A stretch of 64,000 nt of DNA, taken from assembly GCF_000384255.1 (NCBI RefSeq), contig NZ_KB913035.1, forward strand, positions 186,001 through 250,000, in the 5' to 3' direction. The notes under the pieces are model-generated. The model saw only the letters and a program-made list of their open reading frames with translations. It had not been told where the DNA came from and did no database searches. This document shows, piece by piece, positions 31,048 to 39,767 of the stretch (within the stretch, counting starts at the first letter, position 1; every line of letters begins with the position of its first letter). Both the position numbers and the translations under genes were made by a program. Source of the stretch: Methylotenera mobilis 13. GTDB lineage: Bacteria > Pseudomonadota > Gammaproteobacteria > Burkholderiales > Methylophilaceae.

Positions 31048-32148
31048 TTAAATGCGCATTGGCATGACGACATACTTATAATCTGGATTATTAGGTAAGG
31101 TAATTAAGCAACTACTGTTTGCATCTGCAAATGAGAACGTTACTTGTTCACTGTTCGTGTTATTCAACACATCTATCAAATAAGTCACATTAAAACCAAT
31201 ATCAAGTACATCACTACCGTAAGCGATTTCTAATTCTTCTTCTGCTTCCTCTTGATCGCTATTAGTACTAATTAACTTAAGATTATTATTACTTAGCACC
31301 ATACGGATACCACGATACTTTTCATTCGATAAAATCGAAGCGCGCTGCATTGCTAACAATACACCTAAACGCTCTGTTGTGAATGTATTTTGATGTCCTG
31401 TAGGAATAACACGGTTGTAATCAGGGAATTTACCATCAATGACTTTAGAAATAAGTTTGATATTGCTAAAACTAAAGTTAACTTGATTATTAGCTATCTC
31501 TACATTCACATCTTCTTCACTATCATCCAGCAATTTGATTAACTCAATCACTGTCTTACGTGGCAAGATAACATCTTGTTTTTCATAATTATCTTTTAGT
31601 TCTGTTGAAGTAAAACTTAATCGATGACCATCTGTTCCTACGATATTCAAACGATTCGCGACGACTTCAACCAATAAGCCATTCAAGTAATAACGAATAT
31701 CTTGTTGCGCCATTGCAAACTCTACTTGCTTCAACAATTCTTTTAATTGTCTTTGCGGAATTGTAACCACAGTGCCTTGTGATTGCGTTTTTGTCATGAC
31801 TGGATAGTCAGCGGCAGGCAATGTTTGTAAGTTAAAACGGCTTTTACCAGCTTTTACAGTAATACGGCTATCGTTAGTTGCCATATTGATATCTGAATTA
31901 TCTGGTAATGATCTGCAAATATCTAATAACTTTTTGGCAGATATCGTTGTTGAAAAATCATTACTAGTAGCACTTTCTACAGATAATGAAATTTGCATTT
32001 CTAAATCAGTGGCTGTCAGATGAATTTTGTTTTGTTTAGCTTCAAGTAATAAATTAGACAAAATAGGTAAGGTATGTCTTTTTTCTACGATGCTTGTCAC
32101 TGAAGTTAACGGTTTTAATAACGTTTCACGGTTGATTTGTATATTCAT
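31048..32148 (-). CDS. dnaN: DNA polymerase III beta subunit (sliding clamp)
   Basis: A 366-residue ring-forming clamp that tethers DNA polymerase III. The three-domain repeat is complete, from MNIQINRETLLKPLTSV to the C-terminal YKYVVMPMRI, which is the typical clamp end. Length is standard. It lies between dnaA and gyrB in the conserved origin cluster and is preceded by an AT-rich region with DnaA boxes. Confidence 0.98.
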   Translation of the reverse strand: MNIQINRETLLKPLTSVTSIVEKRHTLPILSNLLLEAKQNKIHLTATDLEMQISLSVESATSNDFSTTISAKKLLDICRSLPDNSDINMATNDSRITVKAGKSRFNLQTLPAADYPVMTKTQSQGTVVTIPQRQLKELLKQVEFAMAQQDIRYYLNGLLVEVVANRLNIVGTDGHRLSFTSTELKDNYEKQDVILPRKTVIELIKLLDDSEEDVNVEIANNQVNFSFSNIKLISKVIDGKFPDYNRVIPTGHQNTFTTERLGVLLAMQRASILSNEKYRGIRMVLSNNNLKLISTNSDQEEAEEELEIAYGSDVLDIGFNVTYLIDVLNNTNSEQVTFSFADANSSCLITLPNNPDYKYVVMPMRI

Positions 32149-32395
32149 CTTTATAACCTAAATAATATATATATAAATAATAACAATAATAATGTTGCAT
32201 TTTTTTGTGCATAACTACTTTTTATTTAATACTTTCAATAGTTTGCAATACTTTTTTTTATCTTGGTAAAAACATAATCTACTGTGGGTCAATTGTTGAT
32301 TAAATTTTCAAAATTTCTTAATCACAACCTTATGCTTATTTTATCCACAGCTTATCCTTAACCTAATTTTTATAGCTAAGCTAATATTTACCTAG
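32149..32395. other. AT-rich dnaA-dnaN intergenic region with DnaA boxes
   Basis: Two perfect DnaA boxes flank a very AT-rich stretch: TTATGCACA on the reverse strand at 32206-32214 and TTATCCACA on the forward strand at 32341-32349. A near match is TTATCCTTA (32352-32360). The region also carries the dnaN promoter. It may be part of the origin or only a DnaA-regulated leader. Confidence 0.6.
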
Positions 32396-33805
32396 TTAAT
32401 CTCTAATAACTTGAACTAAAAACCCAATATCTCTGGCTATTGTTGCATCATTTTGTCTTAATAAATCAATCTCATCACATGCATGCATCACTGTAGTGTG
32501 ATGTCTACCACCAAACGCCTCACCTATTTCAGGAAAGCTATGATTAGTTAATTCGCGTGATAAAGCCATTGCTATCTGTCTAGGACGTGCAAAATTACGT
32601 GTTCTTTTCTTGCTGTACATCTCTGCTACTTTAATCTTATAGTAGTCAGCAACAGTCTTCTGTATGTTTTCCATTGTGACTTGGCGGCCACGAACTGCGA
32701 TTAAATCACGTAATGCGTCTTTAGCCAGATGTACATCAATAGCATGACCTGTGAACTTAGACATGGCGATAATGCGGTTTAAGGCACCTTCCAACTCGCG
32801 TACGCTAGATCTAATCTGTTTAGCGATAAAGAACGCGACATCTTCAGGCAAGTTAAGATTTACCGCTTCTGCCTTTTTAAGCAAAATAGCAACGCGCATT
32901 TCCAGCTCTGGCGGCTCAACTGCAACGGTTAAACCCCAACTAAAACGAGTTCTTAAGCGTTCATCTACATCTGCAATTTCTTTTGGATAGGTATCGCAAG
33001 TAATAACAATTTGTTTTTTTGCTTCAATTAGTGAGTTAAATGCGTAAAAGAACTCTTCTTGTGTACGGGTTTTTTTCGCAAAGAACTGAATGTCATCAAT
33101 TAACAATAAGTCCAGTGAGTGATATTGACGTTTAAACTCATCAAATGCTTTATGTTCATATGCCTTAACGACATCGGATACATAGCGCTCAGCATGTAGG
33201 TAGCGGATTTTTGCTTCTGGGTTATGTAACTTTAATTCGTTACCAATGGCTTGCAGTAAATGTGTTTTACCTAACCCTACACCACCATAGATAAATAAAG
33301 GGTTATAAGCACTACCTGGATTTTCAGCAACTTGGATAGCTGCAGCTCGGGCTAATTGGTTAGCTCGGCCTGTCACGTAATTATTAAAATTAAAGCTAGG
33401 ATTTAAATTAGAGGTGTCGATAGTTTTATTAGCAACTACTGCAGTTTTTTTAGTTTTAGCTAACACTTCACTCAAGTTGTGTTTAATCATGTCGTGCTTA
33501 ACTTCGTGATCTACCGCTTTGTTTTCTTGAGTTGTTTTTTTTGCAGTTTCTGTTTGGACAGTTTTGCCTGTAGCTTCGCCCAATACCAATTCTATTTGCA
33601 TATCAGGTTTATGCTCCTGAGCAAATTGTTCAATTTTTTTCAGAAAACGATCTTTAACCCATTGCATAACAAAACGATTAGGCGCAAAAACGCGCACGGC
33701 ATCACCACTAACTTCAGTATGCAGTGGTTTGATCCAAGTATTGAATTGTTGTGCTGAAAGCTCTTTCTCAAATTTAGAAAGACAAGCAGGCCAAAAATTT
33801 TCCAT
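32396..33805 (-). CDS. dnaA: Chromosomal replication initiator DnaA
   Basis: A 469-residue AAA+ initiator that binds DnaA boxes and opens oriC. Domain I begins MENFWPACLSKFEKELSAQQF, domain II is a Lys/Thr-rich linker, domain III has Walker A GGVGLGKTHLL and Walker B LLIDDIQF, and domain IV carries the DNA-binding signature RPRQIAMALSRELT and GGRHHTTVMHA. Fully intact. Gene direction switches at its promoter, marking the origin. Confidence 0.99.
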   Translation of the reverse strand: MENFWPACLSKFEKELSAQQFNTWIKPLHTEVSGDAVRVFAPNRFVMQWVKDRFLKKIEQFAQEHKPDMQIELVLGEATGKTVQTETAKKTTQENKAVDHEVKHDMIKHNLSEVLAKTKKTAVVANKTIDTSNLNPSFNFNNYVTGRANQLARAAAIQVAENPGSAYNPLFIYGGVGLGKTHLLQAIGNELKLHNPEAKIRYLHAERYVSDVVKAYEHKAFDEFKRQYHSLDLLLIDDIQFFAKKTRTQEEFFYAFNSLIEAKKQIVITCDTYPKEIADVDERLRTRFSWGLTVAVEPPELEMRVAILLKKAEAVNLNLPEDVAFFIAKQIRSSVRELEGALNRIIAMSKFTGHAIDVHLAKDALRDLIAVRGRQVTMENIQKTVADYYKIKVAEMYSKKRTRNFARPRQIAMALSRELTNHSFPEIGEAFGGRHHTTVMHACDEIDLLRQNDATIARDIGFLVQVIRD

Positions 33806-34133
33806 CTGTAATGATATACCTTAGTTTGTACAGTTATTTTTAACTAATGTATTGAAATAACAACGATTGTATGAATGTATAACGTATTGTTTTTATTTTA
33901 TTTTTTTATAAAATAGCGTACAATTCAACGCTAATCTATCCACTGCATTTTAGCTGGTTTAGCGTAACTTATCCACAGCCATTTTCAAAATTAATGAATA
34001 AAAACTTTATAAAATAAAAGTGATAAGAATTAAAAAGTTAGCGCAATTAATAAAACTAAATAAACGTTGACAAAATACTGTGTTATCGGGTCTAATAGCG
34101 CCCTTTGTAGCATTTTGCTCGTTGGAGATTCAC
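33806..34133. other. oriC: Probable oriC region (dnaA-rpmH intergenic)
   Basis: A 328-bp gap with genes pointing away on both sides. It has a perfect DnaA box TTATCCACA (33969-33977), a weaker CTATCCACT just upstream (from 33936) and a T/A-only tract near 33890-33915 that could serve as the unwinding element. The switch of gene orientation here and an apparent change from C-rich to G/T-rich coding on the + strand support the origin lying at or near this site. Confidence 0.6.
34067..34096 (+). promoter_or_regulatory. rpmH promoter
   Basis: TTGACA (34067-34072), an 18-bp spacer and TCTAAT (34091-34096) form a good sigma-70 promoter, about 38 bp before the rpmH ATG. Confidence 0.65.
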
Positions 34134-34268
34134 ATGAAACGTACATATCAACCTTCTAAAACACGTCGCGCACGTACACATGGCTTTTTAGTTCGCATGA
34201 AAACTAAAGGTGGCCGCGCTGTTATTGCTGCTCGTCGCGCTAAAGGTCGTTCACGCTTAGGTCTTTAA
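34134..34268 (+). CDS. rpmH: 50S ribosomal protein L34
   Basis: A 44-residue, very basic ribosomal protein starting [18 protein letters not shown] and ending [15 protein letters not shown] lies about 6 bp before the ATG at 34134. A longer in-frame start at 34080 is not used by the family. It opens the rightward rpmH-rnpA-yidD-yidC-mnmE cluster. Confidence 0.99.
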   Translation: MKRTYQPSKTRRARTHGFLVRMKTKGGRAVIAARRAKGRSRLGL

Positions 34269-34334
34269 GTGAGTAACGCCTACGGCGTTACTTTCGCTGT
34301 ACATTCAGTTTAAATTTACAGTAAAAACTTAATA

Positions 34335-34724
34335 GTGCACACGCTTAGGTTTACAAAAAAAGCTAAGCTTATTAAAACGGATGAATTTTCATCCGTTTTT
34401 AATTTCCGCAAGCGTATTTTTGCACAGTATTTAGCGATACATTATCAGCCTAATACGTTAGCACACGCTCGTTTAGGATTGGTCATTGGTAAAAAAACTG
34501 CTAAATCGTCGGTACATAGAAACTATATGCGACGAGTTCTGCGTGAATTTTTTAGGTTACGTCAACACACAGTCAACCCGGTAGACTTAGTTGTTCGTGT
34601 GCAGAAAAAATTTAATAAAAAAGACTTTTTATCTGTTGAGCAAGAGTTTGATTCCTTGATTAAGAAGATTAATCTTCGCACTACATTAAATGCGCAACAA
34701 AACGTCACAGAGGTTCACCATTAA
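34335..34724 (+). CDS. rnpA: Ribonuclease P protein component
   Basis: A 129-residue basic protein that assists the RNase P RNA in tRNA 5' maturation. The conserved RNR-type motif is present (SSVHRNYMRRVLREFFR). The start is a GTG at 34335, which gives the usual N-terminus LRFTKKAKLIKTDEFSSVF. It is co-transcribed with rpmH. Confidence 0.96.
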   Translation: MHTLRFTKKAKLIKTDEFSSVFNFRKRIFAQYLAIHYQPNTLAHARLGLVIGKKTAKSSVHRNYMRRVLREFFRLRQHTVNPVDLVVRVQKKFNKKDFLSVEQEFDSLIKKINLRTTLNAQQNVTEVHH

Positions 34725-34796
34725 AAGGTATTCAGCATTTATAATGCATAATAGTTACCAAAATTTAAGCCCCATGTTTTTTTTGTGTTAACAACA

Positions 34797-35006
34797 ATGT
34801 CGCGTCTATTAATTTGGATCATTAAGGGATATCAATTAACTTTGAGTCCTTTTTTAGGACAGCAATGTCGCTTCTACCCTACTTGTTCCCAATACTCGGT
34901 AGAGGCACTGCAAAAGCATGGTGCAATTCGTGGTAGTTACTTAATGGTTCATCGTTTATGCCGTTGTCACCCATGGTGTGATGGTGGGCATGATCCAGTA
35001 CCTTAA
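34797..35006 (+). CDS. yidD: Membrane protein insertion efficiency factor YidD
   Basis: A 69-residue protein with the family signature GQQCRFYPTCSQYSVEALQKHG and HRLCRCHPWCDGGHDPVP. It helps YidC-dependent insertion. I chose the ATG at 34797 (MSRLLIWIIKGYQL); a GTG 12 bp upstream is also possible. It normally overlaps or abuts rnpA; here a 72-bp gap containing a run of eight T separates them. Confidence 0.93.
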   Translation: MSRLLIWIIKGYQLTLSPFLGQQCRFYPTCSQYSVEALQKHGAIRGSYLMVHRLCRCHPWCDGGHDPVP

Positions 35007-35057
35007 TTTCTTTAAGATACATTACTAAAATTTTATATAGATTGCTTATAAAACAAT

Positions 35058-36707
35058 ATGGATACAAGACGTTTAGTATTATTCGTGATTTTTTCTATGT
35101 CTATTCTGATGCTATGGGACGCTTGGCAGACTAAAAATGCACCTGTAACATCAACACCGGTTGCTGCTGTTAGCTCAGTGCCAAATGCGGATACTACTGC
35201 GGCTGCCACTAATCCAATCGATACACCTGTTGACACTGGCTATGCATTAAGATCTGGCCAGAATGTTCTTGTAACGACAGATCTATATAAAGTGAATATT
35301 AGTACTGTAGGTGGTGATTTACGTAAATTAGAATTACGTAAACATCGTGCGAACGATGATCAAACCAACTACTTGTTATTGGATGATTCTGCTAAGCCCA
35401 TGCTTTATGTTGCTCAATCAGGCTTAATTGGTCAAGACTTACCAACACATAACTCTGTATTCACGAGTGAAGCAGCAAGTTATCAAATGCAGGACGGGCA
35501 AGATAAGCTTGAAGTGCGATTAAGTGCTATTAGTAATGGCGTGACCGTTTATAAAGTATATACATTCCATCGTAATCGCTATGAAATTGATGTTAATTAC
35601 GAAATCAAGAATGACTCTAGCGTTGCAATCACTCCAGTTGTTTACTATCAAATCGTTCATGATAGCGAGTCTAACCAAGGTTCTGCCTTAATGCCTACAT
35701 TCACAGGCGGCACCTATTACACAGAAACGACTAAGTTTAAAAAGCTAGCATTTAAGGATATGGAGAAAGAGCCGTTAAACATAGCGACTAACGATGGTTG
35801 GGTTGGTATCTTACAACACTACTTTGTCAGTGCATGGATTCCCAAAGATGGCTTGGCTCGTAAGTTTTATACTGAAAAACTGAGCGACAATATATTTAGA
35901 ATTGGTACTAAAAGCACACTGAGTGCTATTCCTCCTGGAGCTACTTTAGCTGTTCCAGCTCGTTTTTATACTGGACCACAAACTAAAGAGGATTTAATCG
36001 CAGCAGCACCTGGCCTAGAATACAGCGTAGATTACGGTTGGTTAACGGTGATTGCATCACCGCTATTTTGGTTGTTATCAAAAATTCATTCTGTGGTGCA
36101 AAACTGGGGTGTGGCGATTATTTTGCTCACTATCTTCATTAAAGCAGCATTCTTTAAACTTTCTGCTTCTGGTTACCGCAGTATGGCGCAAATGCGTGAA
36201 CTTGCACCGCGTCTGCAATCGATGAAAGAGAAGTTTGGTGATGACCGCCAAAAGATGCAAATAGCGATGATGGATCTTTACAAAAAAGAGAAAATCAATC
36301 CAATGGGTGGTTGTTTTCCAATTCTAATCCAAGTCCCTGTATTCATTGCACTTTATTGGGTTCTGTTAGGCTCGGTAGAGTTGCGTCATGCACCATTTTT
36401 TGGCTGGATCCAAGATTTGTCTGCGATTGACCCATTTTACATATTGCCGATACTCATGGGCGCTACCATGATTATTCAGACTAAGCTTAATCCTAAGCCT
36501 ACTGACCCGATGCAAGCAAAAATCATGACTTGGATGCCAGTGGTGTTTAGTGTTTTCTTCTTCTTCTTCCCTGCTGGCTTGGTGTTGTATTGGTTAGTAA
36601 ATAACGTGCTTTCAATAGCACAGCAGTGGTATGTTAACAAAATGATTCACGCAGAAACCGTTGCTAAAAAACAAGGTCACGTAAAAAAATCAGGTGAACA
36701 TCACTAA
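35058..36707 (+). CDS. yidC: Membrane protein insertase YidC
   Basis: A 549-residue Oxa1-family insertase. An N-terminal helix ([20 protein letters not shown]) is followed by the large periplasmic domain (about residues 50-330) and five conserved helices, including [18 protein letters not shown] and [19 protein letters not shown]. It inserts small membrane proteins such as the F0 c subunit, encoded 10 kb away. The ATG is at 35058, and its 3' end overlaps mnmE by 14 bp. Confidence 0.98.
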   Translation: MDTRRLVLFVIFSMSILMLWDAWQTKNAPVTSTPVAAVSSVPNADTTAAATNPIDTPVDTGYALRSGQNVLVTTDLYKVNISTVGGDLRKLELRKHRANDDQTNYLLLDDSAKPMLYVAQSGLIGQDLPTHNSVFTSEAASYQMQDGQDKLEVRLSAISNGVTVYKVYTFHRNRYEIDVNYEIKNDSSVAITPVVYYQIVHDSESNQGSALMPTFTGGTYYTETTKFKKLAFKDMEKEPLNIATNDGWVGILQHYFVSAWIPKDGLARKFYTEKLSDNIFRIGTKSTLSAIPPGATLAVPARFYTGPQTKEDLIAAAPGLEYSVDYGWLTVIASPLFWLLSKIHSVVQNWGVAIILLTIFIKAAFFKLSASGYRSMAQMRELAPRLQSMKEKFGDDRQKMQIAMMDLYKKEKINPMGGCFPILIQVPVFIALYWVLLGSVELRHAPFFGWIQDLSAIDPFYILPILMGATMIIQTKLNPKPTDPMQAKIMTWMPVVFSVFFFFFPAGLVLYWLVNNVLSIAQQWYVNKMIHAETVAKKQGHVKKSGEHH

Positions 36708-38043
36708 TTCCTCAGATACCATTGCCGCCATCGCCACCGCAAGTGGCGCTGGTGGTATTGGAGTAGTAAGAGTATCAGGCCCTTTATCTCAAGCTATTGC
36801 GGTCAGTGTGCTCGGGCATTGTCCCAAACCGCGTCACGCAGCTTATCTCGATTTTCAGCAGGCCGATGGCGATTTAATCGATCGCGGTATCGCCATTTTT
36901 TACCCTAATCCACACTCTTATACCGGCGAAGACGTACTTGAGTTGCAAGGCCATGGCGGTACAGCGCTAATGCAAATATTGCTAGCTAGGTGTATTGCAC
37001 TTGGCGCACGTCAAGCAGAGCCAGGAGAGTTTACTCGCCGTGCTTATCTCAATGATAAAATGGACTTAGCTCAGGCTGAAGCTGTTGCTGACGTTATCAA
37101 TGCTGCTACCGTTGAAGCCGCAAAGAGTGCAGTACGTTCTTTGTCTGGCGAGTTTTCACAGCACATCAATACCCTACTCTTAAAGTTAATTGATCTACGC
37201 ATGTATGTAGAGGCATGTTTGGATTTTCCTGAGGAGGAAATCGACTTTATCACGCAAGGTCGAGTGGCTGATAAGTTGGATGCAATTATTGATGAATTGG
37301 CATTTGTCTTTGCAAAAGCTAAGCAAGGTAGTCTATTGCGAGAAGGTATCAATGTCGTTTTAGTGGGGCAACCTAATGTTGGTAAATCTAGCTTGATGAA
37401 TCAGTTAGCTGGTGAAGAAGTTGCTATCGTGACCTCAATAGCTGGTACTACTCGAGATACCATCAAGAATGCGATACAAATAAATGGGGTGCCTTTGCAT
37501 GTCATTGATACTGCAGGCTTGCGCGAAACAGATGATGAAGTTGAAAAATTTGGTATCGCCCGAACTTGGCGAGCTGCAGAAACAGCCAATATCGCATTAT
37601 TATTAGTTGACGCAGCTCATGGTATTACCAACACTGAAAAGTCAATTTTAGAGCGGCTACCGCAAGAAATTCCTAAAATTTGGGTTCACAATAAGATTGA
37701 CGTGACTCAGGAACCTGCAATAATCGAAGAAAAAGACAAAGCTACGCATGTTTATATTTCTGCGAAGACTGGTGCTGGCTTGGATCTTCTTAAAACTCAT
37801 TTGTTAAAATTAGCTGGCTACCAGAATAATGCTGAGGGTGTTTTTATGGCACGCGCTAGACACTTATCCGCGCTGGCACAAGTGCGAGGTCATTTGGATG
37901 TTGCTACGAGTCAACTCAACTCAGCAGAGTTGGTGGCTGAAGAGTTGCGTTTAGCACAAGACGCGTTAGGTACTATTACAGGTGAGTTCACGCCTGATGA
38001 TCTATTAGGTGAAATATTTTCTAGATTCTGTATTGGCAAGTAG
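36694..38043 (+). CDS. mnmE: tRNA uridine-5-carboxymethylaminomethyl modification GTPase MnmE
   Basis: A 449-residue GTPase that with MnmG modifies the wobble uridine of some tRNAs. The N-terminal folate-binding domain starts [20 protein letters not shown]. The G domain has Walker [15 protein letters not shown] in [10 protein letters not shown] and the NKID box, and the protein ends with the conserved FCIGK cysteine motif. The GTG start at 36694 lies inside the yidC end, a usual overlap. mnmG is encoded downstream. Confidence 0.98.
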   Translation: MNITNSSDTIAAIATASGAGGIGVVRVSGPLSQAIAVSVLGHCPKPRHAAYLDFQQADGDLIDRGIAIFYPNPHSYTGEDVLELQGHGGTALMQILLARCIALGARQAEPGEFTRRAYLNDKMDLAQAEAVADVINAATVEAAKSAVRSLSGEFSQHINTLLLKLIDLRMYVEACLDFPEEEIDFITQGRVADKLDAIIDELAFVFAKAKQGSLLREGINVVLVGQPNVGKSSLMNQLAGEEVAIVTSIAGTTRDTIKNAIQINGVPLHVIDTAGLRETDDEVEKFGIARTWRAAETANIALLLVDAAHGITNTEKSILERLPQEIPKIWVHNKIDVTQEPAIIEEKDKATHVYISAKTGAGLDLLKTHLLKLAGYQNNAEGVFMARARHLSALAQVRGHLDVATSQLNSAELVAEELRLAQDALGTITGEFTPDDLLGEIFSRFCIGK

Positions 38044-38191
38044 ATTGTACTTGTTTTGGGTTTAGCGTATATCGATTAATTTATAGAGTAGGAAAAAACA
38101 TTTTCTTACGCTTGAATGTCATGTGTACAACATTAATCTGGTGCTATAGATGTATCATCTCTAATTTTTTGTTGCACCCACTATTATGAAT

Positions 38192-38229
38192 TGATACTTA
38201 GCGCTAATTGCTATTAGTGCTAAGTATCA
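38192..38229. terminator. Long hairpin between mnmE and the YegP gene
   Basis: TGATACTTAGC-g-CTAAT, loop TGCT, ATTAG-t-GCTAAGTATCA: a nearly perfect 17-bp stem between convergent genes. There is no T tract on either strand, so it may act as a transcription or mRNA barrier rather than a classical terminator. Confidence 0.55.
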
Positions 38230-38239
38230 TATGGTATGT

Positions 38240-38575
38240 TTATGCGGTCAGGTCTACAATTGTTGCTTCTGGCCCGTTTTTCTTTACAGACTCTATTCCG
38301 TTATCTCGAGCCGCCTCACTTTCATACATTTGGCTTTGACCGATCACTTGGTGATTAGCCGCTTTAAGTACGAAGTATGGTTTTTCCGACTTGGATACTA
38401 AGCGCTCGTAACGAGCTTCATCTGCTGCGTTTTTTTGAATAGATGCAATACCGTTTAGCGCGCTTGCTTTTGTTTCGTACATTTCTGATTGCAGAATAAT
38501 CTGTCCGTTCCCGGCCAATAAATTAAAGTGAAACTGCCCACTTTTTGCTGCTTTTAATTCAAATTTTCCAGCCAT
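38240..38575 (-). CDS. YegP family DUF1508 tandem-repeat protein
   Basis: A 111-residue protein made of two DUF1508 repeats: FELKAAKSGQFHFNLLAGNG ... ETKASALNGIASIQKN and YFVLKAANHQVIGQSQMYES ... DNGIESVKKN. Both show the usual K-x-G-Q-F and N-G-I-x-S-V/I-x-K-N cores. The function is unknown. I chose the ATG at 38575, which has AAGGAGAATTTT upstream, over a longer frame. Confidence 0.9.
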   Translation of the reverse strand: MAGKFELKAAKSGQFHFNLLAGNGQIILQSEMYETKASALNGIASIQKNAADEARYERLVSKSEKPYFVLKAANHQVIGQSQMYESEAARDNGIESVKKNGPEATIVDLTA

Positions 38576-38697
38576 AAAATTCTCCTTACAATCCGTTGTT
38601 GTTCTAAGTTTACATTCTATGCTTATTACCATGTCTACTATAGGCGTGCATATGAGATTAAGTCAATACTAAATCTGTTGTGAGTGAATTTTAAGGA

Positions 38698-38713
38698 TGT
38701 TTCACGTGAAACA
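38698..38713. promoter_or_regulatory. parS: parS site 2
   Basis: TGTTTCACGTGAAACA, a perfect 16-bp ParB-binding palindrome, upstream of the YegP gene. Confidence 0.93.
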
Positions 38714-38981
38714 TTAGGCTTGTACTCAGCATGTTATTCGGCAGGTAAAGGTATCTAGATGATCAATGTAACGCAAGTCAGTTGCTTGTACTATGGGGTG
38801 GTCTGCTAAAAGTAGCGGCTTCGTGAATGCATGATGTTGGAGCTTACAATTTAACCATTGGGAGAGGTGTTGCGATAATGATCAAGGTTATCCACGATAG
38901 AAACAGACTTTACCAATATGCATAAAGTGTGAGTATCGCAGGATGATTTATGGCAGCTGTAGATTAGTTCATGATAGTTAT

Positions 38982-39015
38982 AAAAAAAGCAGGGCCTCTA
39001 ATGAAGCCCTGCTTT
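38982..39015 (-). terminator. Cytochrome c'' terminator
   Basis: AAAGCAGGGC and GCCCTGCTTT form a 10-bp stem with a 10-base loop; on the reverse strand a run of seven T follows. Confidence 0.85.
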
Positions 39016-39033
39016 GATTTAGTTTATTGCTAA

Positions 39034-39483
39034 TTATTTTTTAGCTGAAGGTGTTCTTTCAGTAAGTAGATAAATAATATAGTTAGCTTTTTCTGCAGCT
39101 GTGCAATCTGTGCCAATAATTTCATTGCAGTGTTCTGTGAACTTCTCTTCAACTTTTTCTAAATCTTTAAAGCGTTTGTTGTTAACAGCTGGTGAAAGAG
39201 GCTCGATTGATTTGCCAGTTAAAGCATGTTTACCTGGGTTAGCAGGGTTGGTTGTATGGCATGAAGCGCACGCCATTTCTTTACCGTTTGGCATTTTAAT
39301 TTTACGATTAAAAAACATCTTGCCATCAGTCACAGAAGATACAAACTCTGGATTAACAGTTTGTGCGATGCTGATGTATTTTTTCGTTAACGCTTCGGCG
39401 TTAGTAATGTTTGCTTGTGCAGCATGTGCTGACAATGTGGCAAAGCCTAGTAGCGTGGCTAAAATAAGATGAGTGTGTTTCAC
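39034..39483 (-). CDS. Cytochrome c'' / SHP-type monoheme cytochrome (DUF1924)
   Basis: A 149-residue periplasmic cytochrome with a signal peptide (cleavage near SAHAAQA) and a single CxxCH heme site in MACASCHTTNPANPGKH. The C-terminal part (LSPAVNNKRFKDLEKVEEKF, then HCNEIIGTDC) matches the sphaeroides heme protein/cytochrome c'' family. Cytochrome c'' of Methylophilus methylotrophus belongs here; it has bis-His ligation with one His released on reduction and a disulfide, and the two late cysteines agree. The role is probably electron or small-ligand handling in the periplasm. A degenerate parS-like half-site overlaps its start (39476-39491). Confidence 0.88.
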   Translation of the reverse strand: MKHTHLILATLLGFATLSAHAAQANITNAEALTKKYISIAQTVNPEFVSSVTDGKMFFNRKIKMPNGKEMACASCHTTNPANPGKHALTGKSIEPLSPAVNNKRFKDLEKVEEKFTEHCNEIIGTDCTAAEKANYIIYLLTERTPSAKK

Positions 39484-39661
39484 GTGCGACTCCTTAGTAA
39501 TAAAACCAATAAAACCAAATTTTTGCTAAAAAAGTATATTGATTATGATTGTTATAAATTATATCTTGATTCTAAACCAATTCTAGCTTGCATGATATCG
39601 ATTAACGTAAATATTATGCCAATAATGTTAAGAAATTATGGCTATGTTGTAAATATGCTGT

Positions 39662-39677
39662 TGTTTCACGTGAAACA
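39662..39677. promoter_or_regulatory. parS: parS site 3
   Basis: TGTTTCACGTGAAACA, a perfect 16-bp ParB-binding palindrome, 90 bp before mnmG. Confidence 0.93.
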
Positions 39678-39767
39678 TTAATTATAAGTAGTGTTATGCA
39701 TGACCTAGACTTGAGATTAAGTTAAACTTCTACCTCTTGAGTAATAACGTTTTTTTGTGATTAAAAT

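Larger units (their letters stand above)
38633..39033. other. Intergenic region with parS, no gene seen
   Basis: A 401-bp region that holds a perfect parS site (38698) and the terminator of the cytochrome c'' gene (38982-39015). A single near-match DnaA box (TTATCCACG, 38888-38896) is present. No ORF of note was recognised. Confidence 0.55.

Noticed and set aside
34774-34796. Run of eight T before yidD as a possible frameshift site
   Set aside because: The run is upstream of the yidD start and not inside a coding frame, so frameshifting has no role here.
38888-38896. Single DnaA-box-like TTATCCACG
   Set aside because: One mismatch, isolated and away from AT-rich tracts; expected by chance.
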